DNA of 64,000 bases from Pseudomonas viridiflava (lineage in GTDB: Bacteria > Pseudomonadota > Gammaproteobacteria > Pseudomonadales > Pseudomonadaceae). Of the stretch, positions 39,951 through 49,111 are shown one piece after another. The DNA is taken from positions 186,001-250,000 of the forward strand of contig NZ_UTKY01000016.1 of NCBI RefSeq assembly GCF_900583165.1, in the 5' to 3' direction. The position numbers and the translations under genes are program-made. Numbering within the stretch: position 1 is the first letter of the stretch; every line of letters begins with the position of its first letter. The notes beneath the pieces are model-generated. The model had not been told where the DNA came from. It saw only the letters and a list, made by a program, of their open reading frames with translations, and searched no databases.

Positions 39951-41240
39951 ATGAGCAACGTGAAGTATGAAAAAAATTCTCTAGTGCCGCGGCTGCGCTT
40001 TCCCGAATTTCGGGATAAAGGGGAGTGGGAAAACGAGAGTTTAAATAAACTTCTCGTCGAGACAAAAAAAAGAAATAGACAGCTCTCCTACAGCCCAAAA
40101 GACGTACTTTCCGTATCTGGGAAGTATGGGTGCGTAAATCAGATAAAGCTTTTGGGCCGATCGTATGCTGGTGCGAGCGTTAAGGATTATCATGTTGTTG
40201 AAACTGGCGATATAGTTTATACGAAGAGTCCGCTGAAAAAAAATCCTTTTGGGATTATTAAAGAAAATAAAGGGGAGTCCGGAATTGTTTCGACCCTCTA
40301 TGCTGTTTATCGTGTTACGGATAAGGGGTATCCAGCTTACCTGGATCATTACTTCTCAAGGGATTATCATCTGAATAGTTATTTGCAGCCTATTGTCAGA
40401 AAAGGAGCGAAAAATGACATGAAGGTGAATAATTTGGATGTCTTGAGTGGAAAGATAAATACTCCTGGATTAGAGGAGCAAAAAAGAATTGCTGATTGTC
40501 TATCATCTCTTAATGAATTGATATTAGTAGAAGGCCAAAAGCTGGATACTCTCAAAAGTTATGAAAGTGCCTTGATGCGACAGCTTTTCCCCCGAGACGA
40601 CGAAACCGTACCCCAGGTACGCTTCCCCGAGTTCTTGGATGCAAATGAGTGGGAGCCAACAACAGTGGGCCAGCTTGTAAATTTCAAGTCGGGTGGCACG
40701 CCCTCTAAAGGAAATCCGGCATTTTGGAATGGCTCGATTCCTTGGGCTTCTGCGAAGGATATGAAGAAATTATTTTTGGATGATACGGAAGACCACATCA
40801 CGACTGCAGCCGCAGATGAAGGTGCGAGGCAGGTACCAGCTGGTACTGTCTTAATACTGACTCGTGGGATGACGTTGCTTAAGGACGTACCTGTTTGCAT
40901 TTTAAATCGTCAGATGAGCTTTAACCAAGATGTAAAGGCGCTTGAGCCAAAGGGAGATATTGACGGCCGTTTTCTAGCTTACCTATTGCGTAGTTGCAAG
41001 CAACGACTGCTACGCTTGGTTGACATTGCCGGTCACGGAACAGGGCGACTTGATACGGATAAGTTGAAGTTTTTTGACGTAATGCTCGCGCCGCCAGCTG
41101 AGCAGCAGCGTATCGCTGATTGTCTTACTTCACTTAATAGTCTGATCACCGCACAGATCCAAAAGATCGAGGATCTGGCGGTCCATAAAAAGGGCCTGAT
41201 GCAGCAGATTTTCCCTGCCTTCGATGAGGCACAAGTATGA
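39951..41240 (+). CDS. hsdS: Type I restriction-modification specificity subunit HsdS
   Basis: 429 residues from ATG 39951 (AAGGA at 39936-39940 supports it; upstream GTG and ATG codons would overlap hsdR). Two target-recognition domains (about 15-170 and 225-380) each start with RFPEF and are followed by a spacer helix (EEQKRIADCLSSLN and EQQRIADCLTSLN). Each half reads one part of a bipartite DNA target. The first domain is markedly AT-rich compared with the rest, which suggests domain exchange. It contains two A8 runs (40064 and 40236). The stop overlaps the next start (ATGA). Confidence 0.95.
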   Translation: MSNVKYEKNSLVPRLRFPEFRDKGEWENESLNKLLVETKKRNRQLSYSPKDVLSVSGKYGCVNQIKLLGRSYAGASVKDYHVVETGDIVYTKSPLKKNPFGIIKENKGESGIVSTLYAVYRVTDKGYPAYLDHYFSRDYHLNSYLQPIVRKGAKNDMKVNNLDVLSGKINTPGLEEQKRIADCLSSLNELILVEGQKLDTLKSYESALMRQLFPRDDETVPQVRFPEFLDANEWEPTTVGQLVNFKSGGTPSKGNPAFWNGSIPWASAKDMKKLFLDDTEDHITTAAADEGARQVPAGTVLILTRGMTLLKDVPVCILNRQMSFNQDVKALEPKGDIDGRFLAYLLRSCKQRLLRLVDIAGHGTGRLDTDKLKFFDVMLAPPAEQQRIADCLTSLNSLITAQIQKIEDLAVHKKGLMQQIFPAFDEAQV

Positions 41241-42370
41241 AGCCAGGCCAGCATTTCGCCGACCTGCACGCTGTGTCTACCCATATGCGGCGGGAGTTGG
41301 AAAACAAGAAGGCCATCCTTCTCTATGCCTACAACGGCACGGGCAAGACTCGCCTGTCCATGGCGTTCAAAGACATTGGTAAAAACGACGACGCGCCCGA
41401 CACCCTCTATTTCAACGCTTTCACTGAAGACCTCTTCCAATGGCATAACGATCTGGATGGCGATAGCGAGCGCAAGCTTACCCTCAATGCGGATTCTCGC
41501 TTCTTTGCCGGGTTAATCGATCTGGAAATGGACAACCGTATTCGTCCACTACTGCAGCGCTATGCTGATTTCGATTTTCGCATAGACACTGAGGAGTGGG
41601 CCGTTCGATTCTCGAGGACATTTACGGTCAAGGCTGAGGTTGGAGATGAAGACATTACCGAGACGATTGATAACATCAAGGTGTCTCGGGGCGAAGAGAA
41701 TATCTTTGTCTGGAGCTTCTTCCTAGCCGTTGTGGAGCTGGCGATGGACCCCGAGATCGAGGCCTATCGATGGGTGAAGTACCTCTATATCGACGATCCG
41801 ATTTCATCGCTGGATGAGCACAATGCCATTGCCGTAGCTAATCACCTAGCTCAATTACTAAAGCGTCCGGAGAGCTCGCTCAGGACCGTGATTTCGACGC
41901 ACCACACACTATTCTTCAATGTGTTGTGTAATGAGATGGGCAAAGCCCGCAAGTACTTTGTTAGTAAAAACTCAACAGGTAGTGACTACGTCTTGCGTGA
42001 GGAGACTGGCGATACGCCTTTCTTCCACCATGTGAGTGCATTGTGCGAGCTGCATATAGCTGCGCAGGAAGACCGGCTGTTCACCCACCATTTTAATATG
42101 CTTCGCACAATACTTGAGAAGACAGCAAGCTTTCACGGACACAAAAATTTTTCTGTTTGTATCAAGCAGGAAGATGACGATCCGGAGGGGATCCTGCACA
42201 CCCGACTTATCAATATTTTGAGTCACGGCAATTATTCTCTTTACGAGCCCCAGCAGATGCTTGGCGAGAATAAGGCATACTTCCGAAAGATCCTGCGGGA
42301 CTTTCTGCATCGCTATCCATTCAATCCCGATTTATTCCCTCAGCCCGCTGAGGCGGCAGGCAATCCATGA
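41237..42370 (+). CDS. PrrC/RloC-like ABC ATPase, candidate anticodon nuclease
   Basis: 377 residues, overlapping hsdS and hsdM by ATGA junctions. ABC-type ATPase features: Walker A AYNGTGKT (31-38), signature-like SRGEEN (150-155), Walker B and D-loop YIDDPISSLD (184-193), H-loop His222. The C-terminal part has Arg290-x3-Glu294 and His330 in ILSHGNY, the order and spacing of the Arg-Glu-His nuclease triad of PrrC (396 aa). PrrC lies in a type I locus, where it is kept silent by the Hsd complex and cuts tRNA-Lys when a phage disables restriction. This gene likely encodes such a guard. Nuclease activity and tRNA target are unproven; a pure AAA_13 regulator remains possible. Confidence 0.72.
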   Translation: MKPGQHFADLHAVSTHMRRELENKKAILLYAYNGTGKTRLSMAFKDIGKNDDAPDTLYFNAFTEDLFQWHNDLDGDSERKLTLNADSRFFAGLIDLEMDNRIRPLLQRYADFDFRIDTEEWAVRFSRTFTVKAEVGDEDITETIDNIKVSRGEENIFVWSFFLAVVELAMDPEIEAYRWVKYLYIDDPISSLDEHNAIAVANHLAQLLKRPESSLRTVISTHHTLFFNVLCNEMGKARKYFVSKNSTGSDYVLREETGDTPFFHHVSALCELHIAAQEDRLFTHHFNMLRTILEKTASFHGHKNFSVCIKQEDDDPEGILHTRLINILSHGNYSLYEPQQMLGENKAYFRKILRDFLHRYPFNPDLFPQPAEAAGNP

Positions 42371-43971
42371 CTGATTTTGAAAAACAGAAATTAGGCAAAA
42401 CCCTCTGGGCTATTGCCGATCAATTACGTGGCGCGATGAACGCGGACGATTTCCGCGACTATATGTTGGCGTTCTTGTTCCTACGGTATCTGTCCGATAA
42501 CTATGAAGCTGCAGCACGAAAGGAGTTAGGAGCGGACTATCCCAAGCTTTTGGGGGAGGATAGGCGTACACCGTTGGCAATCTGGTATGACGATAATTTG
42601 GAGGATGTGCCAGATTTCGAGAAGCAGATGCGTCGTAAGGTGCATTATGTGATTGAACCTCGTTACCTATGGGGGCGCATCACAGAATTGGCGCGTCAGC
42701 ATGACAAGCAACTACTGGATACGCTACAAAAAGGCTTCGCCTACATCGAAAATGAATCATTCGCTAGCGCTTTTCGCGGCCTGTTCTCAGAGATCAGTCT
42801 GGCTTCGGAAAAGCTTGGGAAAAACTACGACGAGCGTAACGCGCGTTTGTGCAAGATCATTAGCGAAATCGCCAAGGGGTTGACACAGTTCAGCACGGAC
42901 AGCGACACGCTTGGCGATGCCTACGAATACCTAATCGGCCAATTTGCTGCAGGCTCAGGCAAGAAAGCTGGTGAGTTCTACACACCGCAGCCCATCTCTA
43001 GCATTCTCTCTGCCATCATCACGTTGGATAGTCAGGAGCCGGCCACTGGCAGGCGCCATCACCTGGATAGCGTATTGGACTTCGCCTGTGGCTCTGGGTC
43101 CCTGCTCCTCAATGTACGTCACCGAATGGGGCCTCACGGCATCGGTAAAATACATGGGCAGGAGAAGAACATTACCACCTACAACTTAGCGCGCATGAAT
43201 ATGCTACTTCACGGAATGAAGGACACTGAGTTCGAGATATTCCATGGCGACACGCTTGAAAATGAATGGGATTTGCTGCGCGAGACCAACCCGTCGAAGA
43301 TGCCTAAGTTCGACGCAGTCGTCGCTAACCCACCTTTCAGCTACCGCTGGGATTCAACTGAAGCGATGGGTGAGGATTTTCGCTTCAAGAATTACGGCGT
43401 AGCACCAAAGTCCGCAGCCGATTTTGCCTTCCTGTTGCACGGTTTTAATTTCCTGAAGGAGGATGGTGTGATGGCCATTATCCTGCCGCATGGAGTGCTA
43501 TTCCGAGGAGGTGTCGAAGGTCGAATCCGCACTAAGCTGCTCAAGGACGGGCATATTGACACGGTAATCGGCCTGCCAGCAGGACTCTTCTTTTCCACTG
43601 GCATCCCTGTATGCATATTGGTGTTGAAGAAGTGCAAAAAAACGGACGATGTACTGTTTATTAACGCTGCCGAACAGTTCGATAAAGGCAAACAGAATCA
43701 GTTGCTGTCCGAGCACATTGATAAGATTATCGATACCTACAAGTTTCGCAAGGAAGAAATACGTTACTCCAGGTGTGTGCGCATGGATGAAATCGAAAAG
43801 CACGATTTCAATCTAAATATCTCACGCTATGTAAGTACTGCAGAAGCCGAGGAAAGCGTAGATCTCGAGGAGATCCATGAAGAGCTGCTATCTTTAGAGA
43901 TAACCATTAAAGAGGCAACGAAAAAATATAACGAATTCCTTAGCGCTCTGGGTTTGCCCCTTTTGCCATGA
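42367..43971 (+). CDS. hsdM: Type I restriction-modification methyltransferase subunit HsdM
   Basis: 534 residues. N-terminal HsdM helical domain (DDFRDYMLAFLFLRYLS), then the SAM-binding motif FACGSGS (about 239-245) and catalytic NPPF (about 322-325) of N6-adenine methylases, with GEFYTPQPIS between. It methylates adenine in the half-sites read by HsdS and also forms part of the restriction complex. The start overlaps the preceding gene by four bases, so translation of all three genes S, X and M is probably coupled. Confidence 0.96.
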   Translation: MTDFEKQKLGKTLWAIADQLRGAMNADDFRDYMLAFLFLRYLSDNYEAAARKELGADYPKLLGEDRRTPLAIWYDDNLEDVPDFEKQMRRKVHYVIEPRYLWGRITELARQHDKQLLDTLQKGFAYIENESFASAFRGLFSEISLASEKLGKNYDERNARLCKIISEIAKGLTQFSTDSDTLGDAYEYLIGQFAAGSGKKAGEFYTPQPISSILSAIITLDSQEPATGRRHHLDSVLDFACGSGSLLLNVRHRMGPHGIGKIHGQEKNITTYNLARMNMLLHGMKDTEFEIFHGDTLENEWDLLRETNPSKMPKFDAVVANPPFSYRWDSTEAMGEDFRFKNYGVAPKSAADFAFLLHGFNFLKEDGVMAIILPHGVLFRGGVEGRIRTKLLKDGHIDTVIGLPAGLFFSTGIPVCILVLKKCKKTDDVLFINAAEQFDKGKQNQLLSEHIDKIIDTYKFRKEEIRYSRCVRMDEIEKHDFNLNISRYVSTAEAEESVDLEEIHEELLSLEITIKEATKKYNEFLSALGLPLLP

Positions 43972-44306
43972 TTGGAACTAGCCAATCTAGTCAATTACAC
44001 CGCGGTCTGATAGTCACCGGCCGCGAAAGGGAGGCGTTCGGCATTTAGTATGCTCTTTGTTTCTCTGCGTTCATTTAAAAAATAACGCAGAGAAGTAAGG
44101 GGTTTATGTATCAAGTTTTTTATCAGCGCTTGGTTTTTTTATTTAAAACCATTCGAGCCTAATTTGTGTATCCGATAAGCCCAGCATCCAATGGGGCCCA
44201 TTATTGCAGCGTTATTTTTCCCTGCCAATGTTTACGCTGCAGCAATCGGGTAAACTGCGTAGCTAACTCGAACTGCTAGGGTCAGCGACAGCTCCGGAGG
44301 TACACC
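43972..44306. promoter_or_regulatory. Spacer after hsdM with 11-bp inverted repeat
   Basis: 335 bp, AT-rich, no gene. TTCTCTGCGTT (44061-44071) and AACGCAGAGAA (44084-44094) are perfect inverted copies around a 12-base AT loop. There is no T run after it, so it is an operator or RNA structure as likely as a terminator. A weaker TGCAGCG/CGCTGCA pair lies around 44208-44240. Confidence 0.5.
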
Positions 44307-45263
44307 ATGACAGATAGCCCCCTCGTTCTACGCAACGGTAACCAAGTCAGTCCAAAGGACGAAATCTACCCGCGCGATATTGCTGGCCAAATCGGTCCAA
44401 GGCTCGGAGTCGTCGGAGACCTTGTTCCTACGCTCAATTGCTATCAGATAATCGTGGTTGAGAAACTGAATGAAGAGCGGATCATCGAGGCGATTTGGGG
44501 AATGCTTGAAGGTAATCGCCTGCAGGAACTTAGGTTGAGTTATGAGGCGATCCTAGACACTTTTCAAACGTATGTTGACCACGGCGACCTAGAGACATTA
44601 GTCCGCACGCAATATCTGTGCACCGAAGAGGCACCCAAATTTGGAGGTGCATTTAAGAAGGCGCTAACAGAGTTCAATCCCTACTTGTGCAGGAATTTTC
44701 GGGAGGATGCATTGAAAAATGCCCTAGATCCTCTGATCACTGCAGCGGATGCTTATCTAGTCGTTTTATCAATTGCATTCCATTCCCAAACAAAACGCAC
44801 ACCGTCTACTGCGCTTAACGATAGAGTTGTACTTCCTAAAATCGAAGCAGCTTTAGAGCTTCTTGAAAAGCGTCTTGAAAACACTCTCCTGCCAGATGGA
44901 ACGGTTAAAGGATCACCCATGGCGTCACTTCTACTCAGGGGCAAGGCGCATTGGTTTCTCGACTATTATCCGTACTGCAAGGAGTATGTTGGGGCGGCCG
45001 GGATTGTGCAGATGACGTCTGAAGCAAACGAGATGAAATCTGAAAAATACTGGGAGGGGTATATGGCATCCAGCCAGATCCCGTCCGACGTCTACTATGA
45101 TTTCGCCGATACTCTTATAGAGCTTATCGTTCGTTTTAAAGCGCTGCGCACTATAAGGCTAAACTTTGATCCTGATACCAAGCCTTTGGCAGATCCCAGG
45201 GAAATCCTTCTCCAACCAAAGAGTGAAACGCCAGCGCTCATCGCGCAAGACCCTAGCAAATAG
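44307..45263 (+). CDS. Unknown island protein
   Basis: 318 residues with a good ribosome site (GGAGG) before the ATG. The sequence is acidic-helical throughout (for example ERIIEAIWGMLEGNRLQELRLSYEAIL and PLITAADAYLVVLSIAF), with no signal peptide, no transmembrane span and no catalytic motif that I recognise. It is transcribed alone downstream of the hsd operon. As a single-gene passenger next to restriction genes it is a candidate defence or regulatory gene, but nothing in the sequence proves that. Confidence 0.72.
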   Translation: MTDSPLVLRNGNQVSPKDEIYPRDIAGQIGPRLGVVGDLVPTLNCYQIIVVEKLNEERIIEAIWGMLEGNRLQELRLSYEAILDTFQTYVDHGDLETLVRTQYLCTEEAPKFGGAFKKALTEFNPYLCRNFREDALKNALDPLITAADAYLVVLSIAFHSQTKRTPSTALNDRVVLPKIEAALELLEKRLENTLLPDGTVKGSPMASLLLRGKAHWFLDYYPYCKEYVGAAGIVQMTSEANEMKSEKYWEGYMASSQIPSDVYYDFADTLIELIVRFKALRTIRLNFDPDTKPLADPREILLQPKSETPALIAQDPSK

Positions 45264-46107
45264 TAGCGGGCTCTTCCGTGAAATATTTTTGTGTAAAATA
45301 TTCGCCTAATATTTTCAGAAAACTATGCTTATGGCTCTGTACGGAAATATATATTTTGGGCTCCGTATGATGTAAGTCTGCAAGGCTATAGTCGGTGGTT
45401 TTTCGCAATCTTATCGAAACTGTTCATGATTTATCAGCTCTCTTTAAGTTAACGTAAATATACGTTCTATGGTGTGGCGTTTTCGATACCTGAATCGATC
45501 AAAAAACCGCAGTTCAGATTAAGATTGAGGGTCATCGAGCTTAGTGGAATAGCAGTGTGTATTTCGATATCGATCGCAATGTCGATAACGCTTCAACGTG
45601 GTAGCCAATTTGGGCGAGTAACCACCAGTGGCGGCGTAGCTGCATTAACCGACTGCCAGAAAGAAAAAGCGTCCGGGAGGTTCAGAATACCTAAAAGCCT
45701 ACGAGTGTTAGCGGGGGCTTCATTCGCTTGAGGGTCTTATTGCTACTGCGAGCTTGTGTTGTCACTGGTTCACATTTACGCTTTGCTCCGTCGCGGTCAA
45801 TCCCGTGACCGGGTGTGACAACCCGAATTGTTCGAGGCGCATGGCGCCATAGCTAATAGCAAGTGCTAACACAGGCTTAGCTGCTGCTTTTCTATGGTGG
45901 ATCGTGCGGGGCAGGCTCACGCCTGGCCGGTACCCTCGGACGCCGGTTTGTCACCCCCGTACGGTCTGCCACCCAATCGCGTGACAACGGTTGATGGCAG
46001 TTTTTACTTGTCCGAGGAGATAAGGAAAATGGCCTGTCCCCCTTTTAAGCTCGTGCCCCACCCTGACCGTTTGTTTCGTGCATCAAACCATCTCGGAGGA
46101 TTCCGTG
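45264..46107. other. Island spacer without convincing genes
   Basis: 844 bp. The first part is AT-rich and contains a palindrome AACGTA-AATA-TACGTT at 45451-45466. A frame of 85 codons at 45474 starts with GTG, has no ribosome site and an odd composition, so it is not called. The last 200 bp become GC-rich and carry the possible leader ORF at 46029. Confidence 0.5.
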
Positions 46108-46115
46108 ATGTTTGA
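46029..46115 (+). CDS. Possible 28-codon leader ORF
   Basis: ATG 46029 follows GAGGAGATAAGGA, a strong ribosome site, and the frame ends inside the start region of the next gene (overlap 46108-46115). The peptide begins MACPPFKLVPHPD. It could couple translation to the downstream gene, or be chance. No family known. Confidence 0.3.
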   Translation: MACPPFKLVPHPDRLFRASNHLGGFRDV

Positions 46116-46644
46116 TCTCATGCTTCTAATTGGCCTTCCCAAACCCAGCACCATCGATACAGCATCGCTTACCCCTGAAGATGCCGCGATTAAGCTAAGG
46201 CAGGCTGCAACGCTTCGACTCAACGGCGCGCAGAGTATTCTGCTTCATTTCCCTAATGACGTTGAGCTGGCTGTAGAGCTGCTGGATGACGCGGCAGTGC
46301 TTTTCGACAGGGCCTTTCGATATTTGACTGGCATCCCAGCTCAGCGCGCTCATCCACAGATTGGTCAGTACGTCTCTGTTCCGTCTGCTGAAGGTTCTCC
46401 CGCGATCCAAACCCCCTGGGGTGATGAGTTCGCTCCGGCGATTAAGGATGGAGTTCGGTGTGCTGATTCCTGGCTTGAAGGCTCATCATTACCGTTATGG
46501 TGGGCACTGTCGCAGAACCGAAAACGTCATCGCCCAGGGGATTTTCAGGAAGCGTTTGAGGCCGGTTTTTTGCTGCGTTTGCAGCAGACGCTGCTCAACC
46601 TTCGTGAAGCTGCTGCATCTCGACCAACCGGTTTCGATGCTTGA
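46108..46644 (+). CDS. Unknown island protein
   Basis: 178 residues from ATG 46108, with TCGGAGGA just before it. Mostly helical (DAAIKLRQAATLRLNGAQSILLHF; DVELAVELLDDAAVLFDRAFRYL), then a Pro-rich middle and a C-terminal helix ending RPTGFDA. No known domain. It is the first gene of the right half of the island and precedes the long non-coding region with iterons. Confidence 0.65.
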   Translation: MFDLMLLIGLPKPSTIDTASLTPEDAAIKLRQAATLRLNGAQSILLHFPNDVELAVELLDDAAVLFDRAFRYLTGIPAQRAHPQIGQYVSVPSAEGSPAIQTPWGDEFAPAIKDGVRCADSWLEGSSLPLWWALSQNRKRHRPGDFQEAFEAGFLLRLQQTLLNLREAAASRPTGFDA

Positions 46645-46886
46645 GGCTCTAATTGACGTTTGAGACTTTGCCTTTCCCGCCAAACCCTCCGATCCAGCGA
46701 TCTTTGATCGCGCCGATCGGAGGGTTCACTCGCTTTTTCTCGAAGCCATTTTATTCCACCGCCCCATTTCAAATTTGATTGGCGTCGCCTGCTTGTCCCC
46801 GTCAGTAACTGCCCACGATTGCTATTGAGCGCGACGTATTTTTAGCGTCAGAGCCAAGCTCGTCGTAGGGCTATGGCTTGAGAGGT

Positions 46887-46956
46887 GGCGACATCGGCGA
46901 CACCGGCGACAACCCATACAGAATGGGGCCTGGAGCATGGCGACAAAGTGGCGACA
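46887..46956 (+). repeat. Left iteron array: five GGCGACA copies
   Basis: Copies at 46887, 46896, 46905, 46939 and 46950 (steps 9, 9, 34, 11), plus an inverted GTCGCC at 46957. Mirror image of the array at 49172-49253. The two arrays share 31 bp almost without change and a second block of ~21 bp at the same distance, while the 22 bp between blocks differ. Confidence 0.8.
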
Positions 46957-47252
46957 GTCGCCACTTTTTGCACGCCTTGGTCGTGACGCTTGACCGTCTT
47001 TACGAGCGGGTATAAAAATTGGCGCACGGATCGCTGTCGTTGACAGCACCTGCCCAGGTAGCCAGAACCTTCAAGGCTACGCCACTTGGTGGTGGTTCTC
47101 CCGAAGTGCGATTAGCGTCCGGCGGCTCGCACGGTCACTCCCCAAGAGTGATGGATGCCTACTCGACTTATCTGTCCGCTGCGGCAGACGATGGACCCTC
47201 CTCGCTGCGCTGCAGCAACCTCACCTCTCGACGCACTTCGCTGCGCCAGACT

Positions 47253-47287
47253 GCGCCCGTCTCTTTCTTCTGGAAAGAGACGGGCGC
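47253..47287. repeat. Strong hairpin with 15-bp arms
   Basis: GCGCCCGTCTCTTTC and GAAAGAGACGGGCGC around the loop TTCTG, without mismatch. There is no T tract after it on either strand. It could be a single-strand initiation signal, an RNA element or a protein site. Confidence 0.7.
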
Positions 47288-47710
47288 TCGTACCACTGCT
47301 GCAAGCCATGTCGTACAGGGCCTTGCCGCAACTCTCTTCGTGACAATCGGCCTGACAAATCCGATTCGTTGCCATCCGCAATAACACAGGCACCGGTGCC
47401 GCAGCCTAAGGAACGGCTGCATCTGACTGACAGTCAGGCATGCCCCAGGTGTCGATGTTGTTGCCTTCTCCCGCTCAGGGTCTCCAGGTGCCGAACTCGT
47501 CAGTCGGCACAGCCTCCACCCGCCCGCATCTTCGGATGCGTCTAAGGAGGCCAGATTCATGGGGTCATGCCCTTGCTCCCGGTCGTAAGGAGCCGTTCGT
47601 TCCACGTCAGTGAACACCTCACAGGCCGCAGGGGCCTTGATCCCTGATAACACTCAACATCCGTGGCGGGACTACGTGAGGACAACCAGCAATGAACGAG
47701 GAGAGGGCCC

Positions 47711-49111
47711 ATGCAGCAGTTAGATCCGAAGCTTGAACTACCGCGACCACCTCGACCGCTGATTGAGTCGAATCCCGTGGCCCAGCCTTATCCAGTGCAG
47801 GCACTGGGTGGGATTCTTGGGCCTGCCGTAGAGCGAATGGCCGAGGTCATCGGCGTGCCCCAGGCATTGGCCGCGCAATCAGTGTTGGCTGCCTCGGCGC
47901 TGGCCACTCAAGGTCATGCGGGCTTACAGCTCGACGGGAGAAATTATCCCCTGTCGCTGTACCTGATCACGGTGGCTGCGTCAGGTGATCGCAAGACCGC
48001 CGCAGACCGATGTGCATTGCTGCCGGCACGGCAATGGGAGCGTGAACAGTGGCAGCGCTACCGCGAACAACTCGCCCTGTACCGTGCCGCACAGCGGCAG
48101 GCGCCGCGTATCGAGCCTGCCGATCCCTCCCCCACAAACAGCGTACCGCTCGAGGCGGGGCCTTCGGCCCCTAGGCTGATCACTACGGACCCGACGATCG
48201 AGGCCCTGATCAAGGGGCTCTGTCATGACCTGCCCAGCATGGGGCTGTTCTGTGACGAAGGCGGACAGTTCCTCGGTAGCAGCACCATGAGTCGGGATAA
48301 CCGTTTGAAAGCGGTCACGACCTTGTCGTCACTTTGGGATGGCAGTCCGATAGATCGCGCGCGCTCCATGGTTGGTGAAAGCCTACGCGCCTATGACCGA
48401 CGCCTGAGCCTGCACCTGATGCTGCAACCGTATTTGGCCATGCAGTTACTCAGTGATCCGTTGCTGCAGGGGCAAGGCATTCTAGGGCGCTGCCTCATGA
48501 CCTGGCCCACCAGCCTGGCCGGACAACGCAGTTACCAGGCTGTCGACTTGTCCAAAGACCCCGCCCTCAAGCGCTATCATCACCGCCTTTCGGCTCTGTT
48601 TTATCAGCCTTGGTCACTGTCTCCTGATGGTGCTTTACAGTTATCACCGCTAACCCTCAGTCCGTTAGCCCGCCGTCGCTGGATTGATTTGCATGATGCC
48701 ATCGAAGCTCAGTTGGGTGAGTTTGGCGAACTGGCCAGCGTGCGACCTAGCGGATCGAAGGCCGCCGAGAATCTACTGCGTGTCGCCGGCATTCTGGCAG
48801 TTGTGGAGGAGAGCACCGTCGTGGAGGTCGACCATATCCAGCGGGCGTCGGCCTTGGTTGGCTACTACCTCACCGAGATCCAGCGCCTGACTGAGCAGGA
48901 GCCAGTGTGTCGAGTAAAAGAGGAGGCAGACCGACTGCTGCGATGGCTACAGGTCAAAGATTGGAAGCGTTTCAGTATTCGTGAATTGAATCGCAACGGT
49001 CCCCGCTTTGCCCGTAAAAGCAGTCGCCATGCCACCAAGCTGTTAGTCGAGTTGCTTGAGCATCAGTGGCTGATCACTGACGGCCACACCTTCGAGGTGC
49101 GCCATGTTTAA
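47711..49111 (+). CDS. YfjI-family (DUF3987) ATPase/primase-helicase-like protein
   Basis: 466 residues. The family's unusual P-loop appears as AASGDRKT (about 93-100), and a Walker B-like GLFCDEGGQF lies near 180. The C-terminal part (about 395-460) looks like a winged helix (FSIRELNRNGPRFARKSSRHATKLLVELLEHQWL). YfjI-type proteins occur in P4-like cryptic elements and are related to replication helicases or primases, but their activity has not been shown. It heads an operon of four overlapping genes and is flanked by the two iteron arrays. RBS GAGGAGAGG precedes the ATG. Confidence 0.82.
   Translation: MQQLDPKLELPRPPRPLIESNPVAQPYPVQALGGILGPAVERMAEVIGVPQALAAQSVLAASALATQGHAGLQLDGRNYPLSLYLITVAASGDRKTAADRCALLPARQWEREQWQRYREQLALYRAAQRQAPRIEPADPSPTNSVPLEAGPSAPRLITTDPTIEALIKGLCHDLPSMGLFCDEGGQFLGSSTMSRDNRLKAVTTLSSLWDGSPIDRARSMVGESLRAYDRRLSLHLMLQPYLAMQLLSDPLLQGQGILGRCLMTWPTSLAGQRSYQAVDLSKDPALKRYHHRLSALFYQPWSLSPDGALQLSPLTLSPLARRRWIDLHDAIEAQLGEFGELASVRPSGSKAAENLLRVAGILAVVEESTVVEVDHIQRASALVGYYLTEIQRLTEQEPVCRVKEEADRLLRWLQVKDWKRFSIRELNRNGPRFARKSSRHATKLLVELLEHQWLITDGHTFEVRHV

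Larger units (their letters stand above)
46645..47710. other. Long non-coding region with iterons and hairpins, candidate origin or control region
   Basis: 1066 bp without a supported gene. It includes five GGCGACA repeats (46887-46956), a 15-bp-arm hairpin (47253-47287) and smaller palindromes (GGCACCGGTGCC near 47389; CTGACT-GAC-AGTCAG near 47424). On the minus strand 46865-47010 reads in one frame as a fragment resembling the product of the gene at 49104 (VATVATLSP...VVAGVADVAT), so part may be a gene remnant. The stretch ends at the strong ribosome site of the YfjI gene. Confidence 0.55.

Noticed and set aside
45474..45731. 85-codon frame with hydrophobic stretch
   Set aside because: GTG start without ribosome site, no similarity known to me, uneven composition; treated as non-coding.
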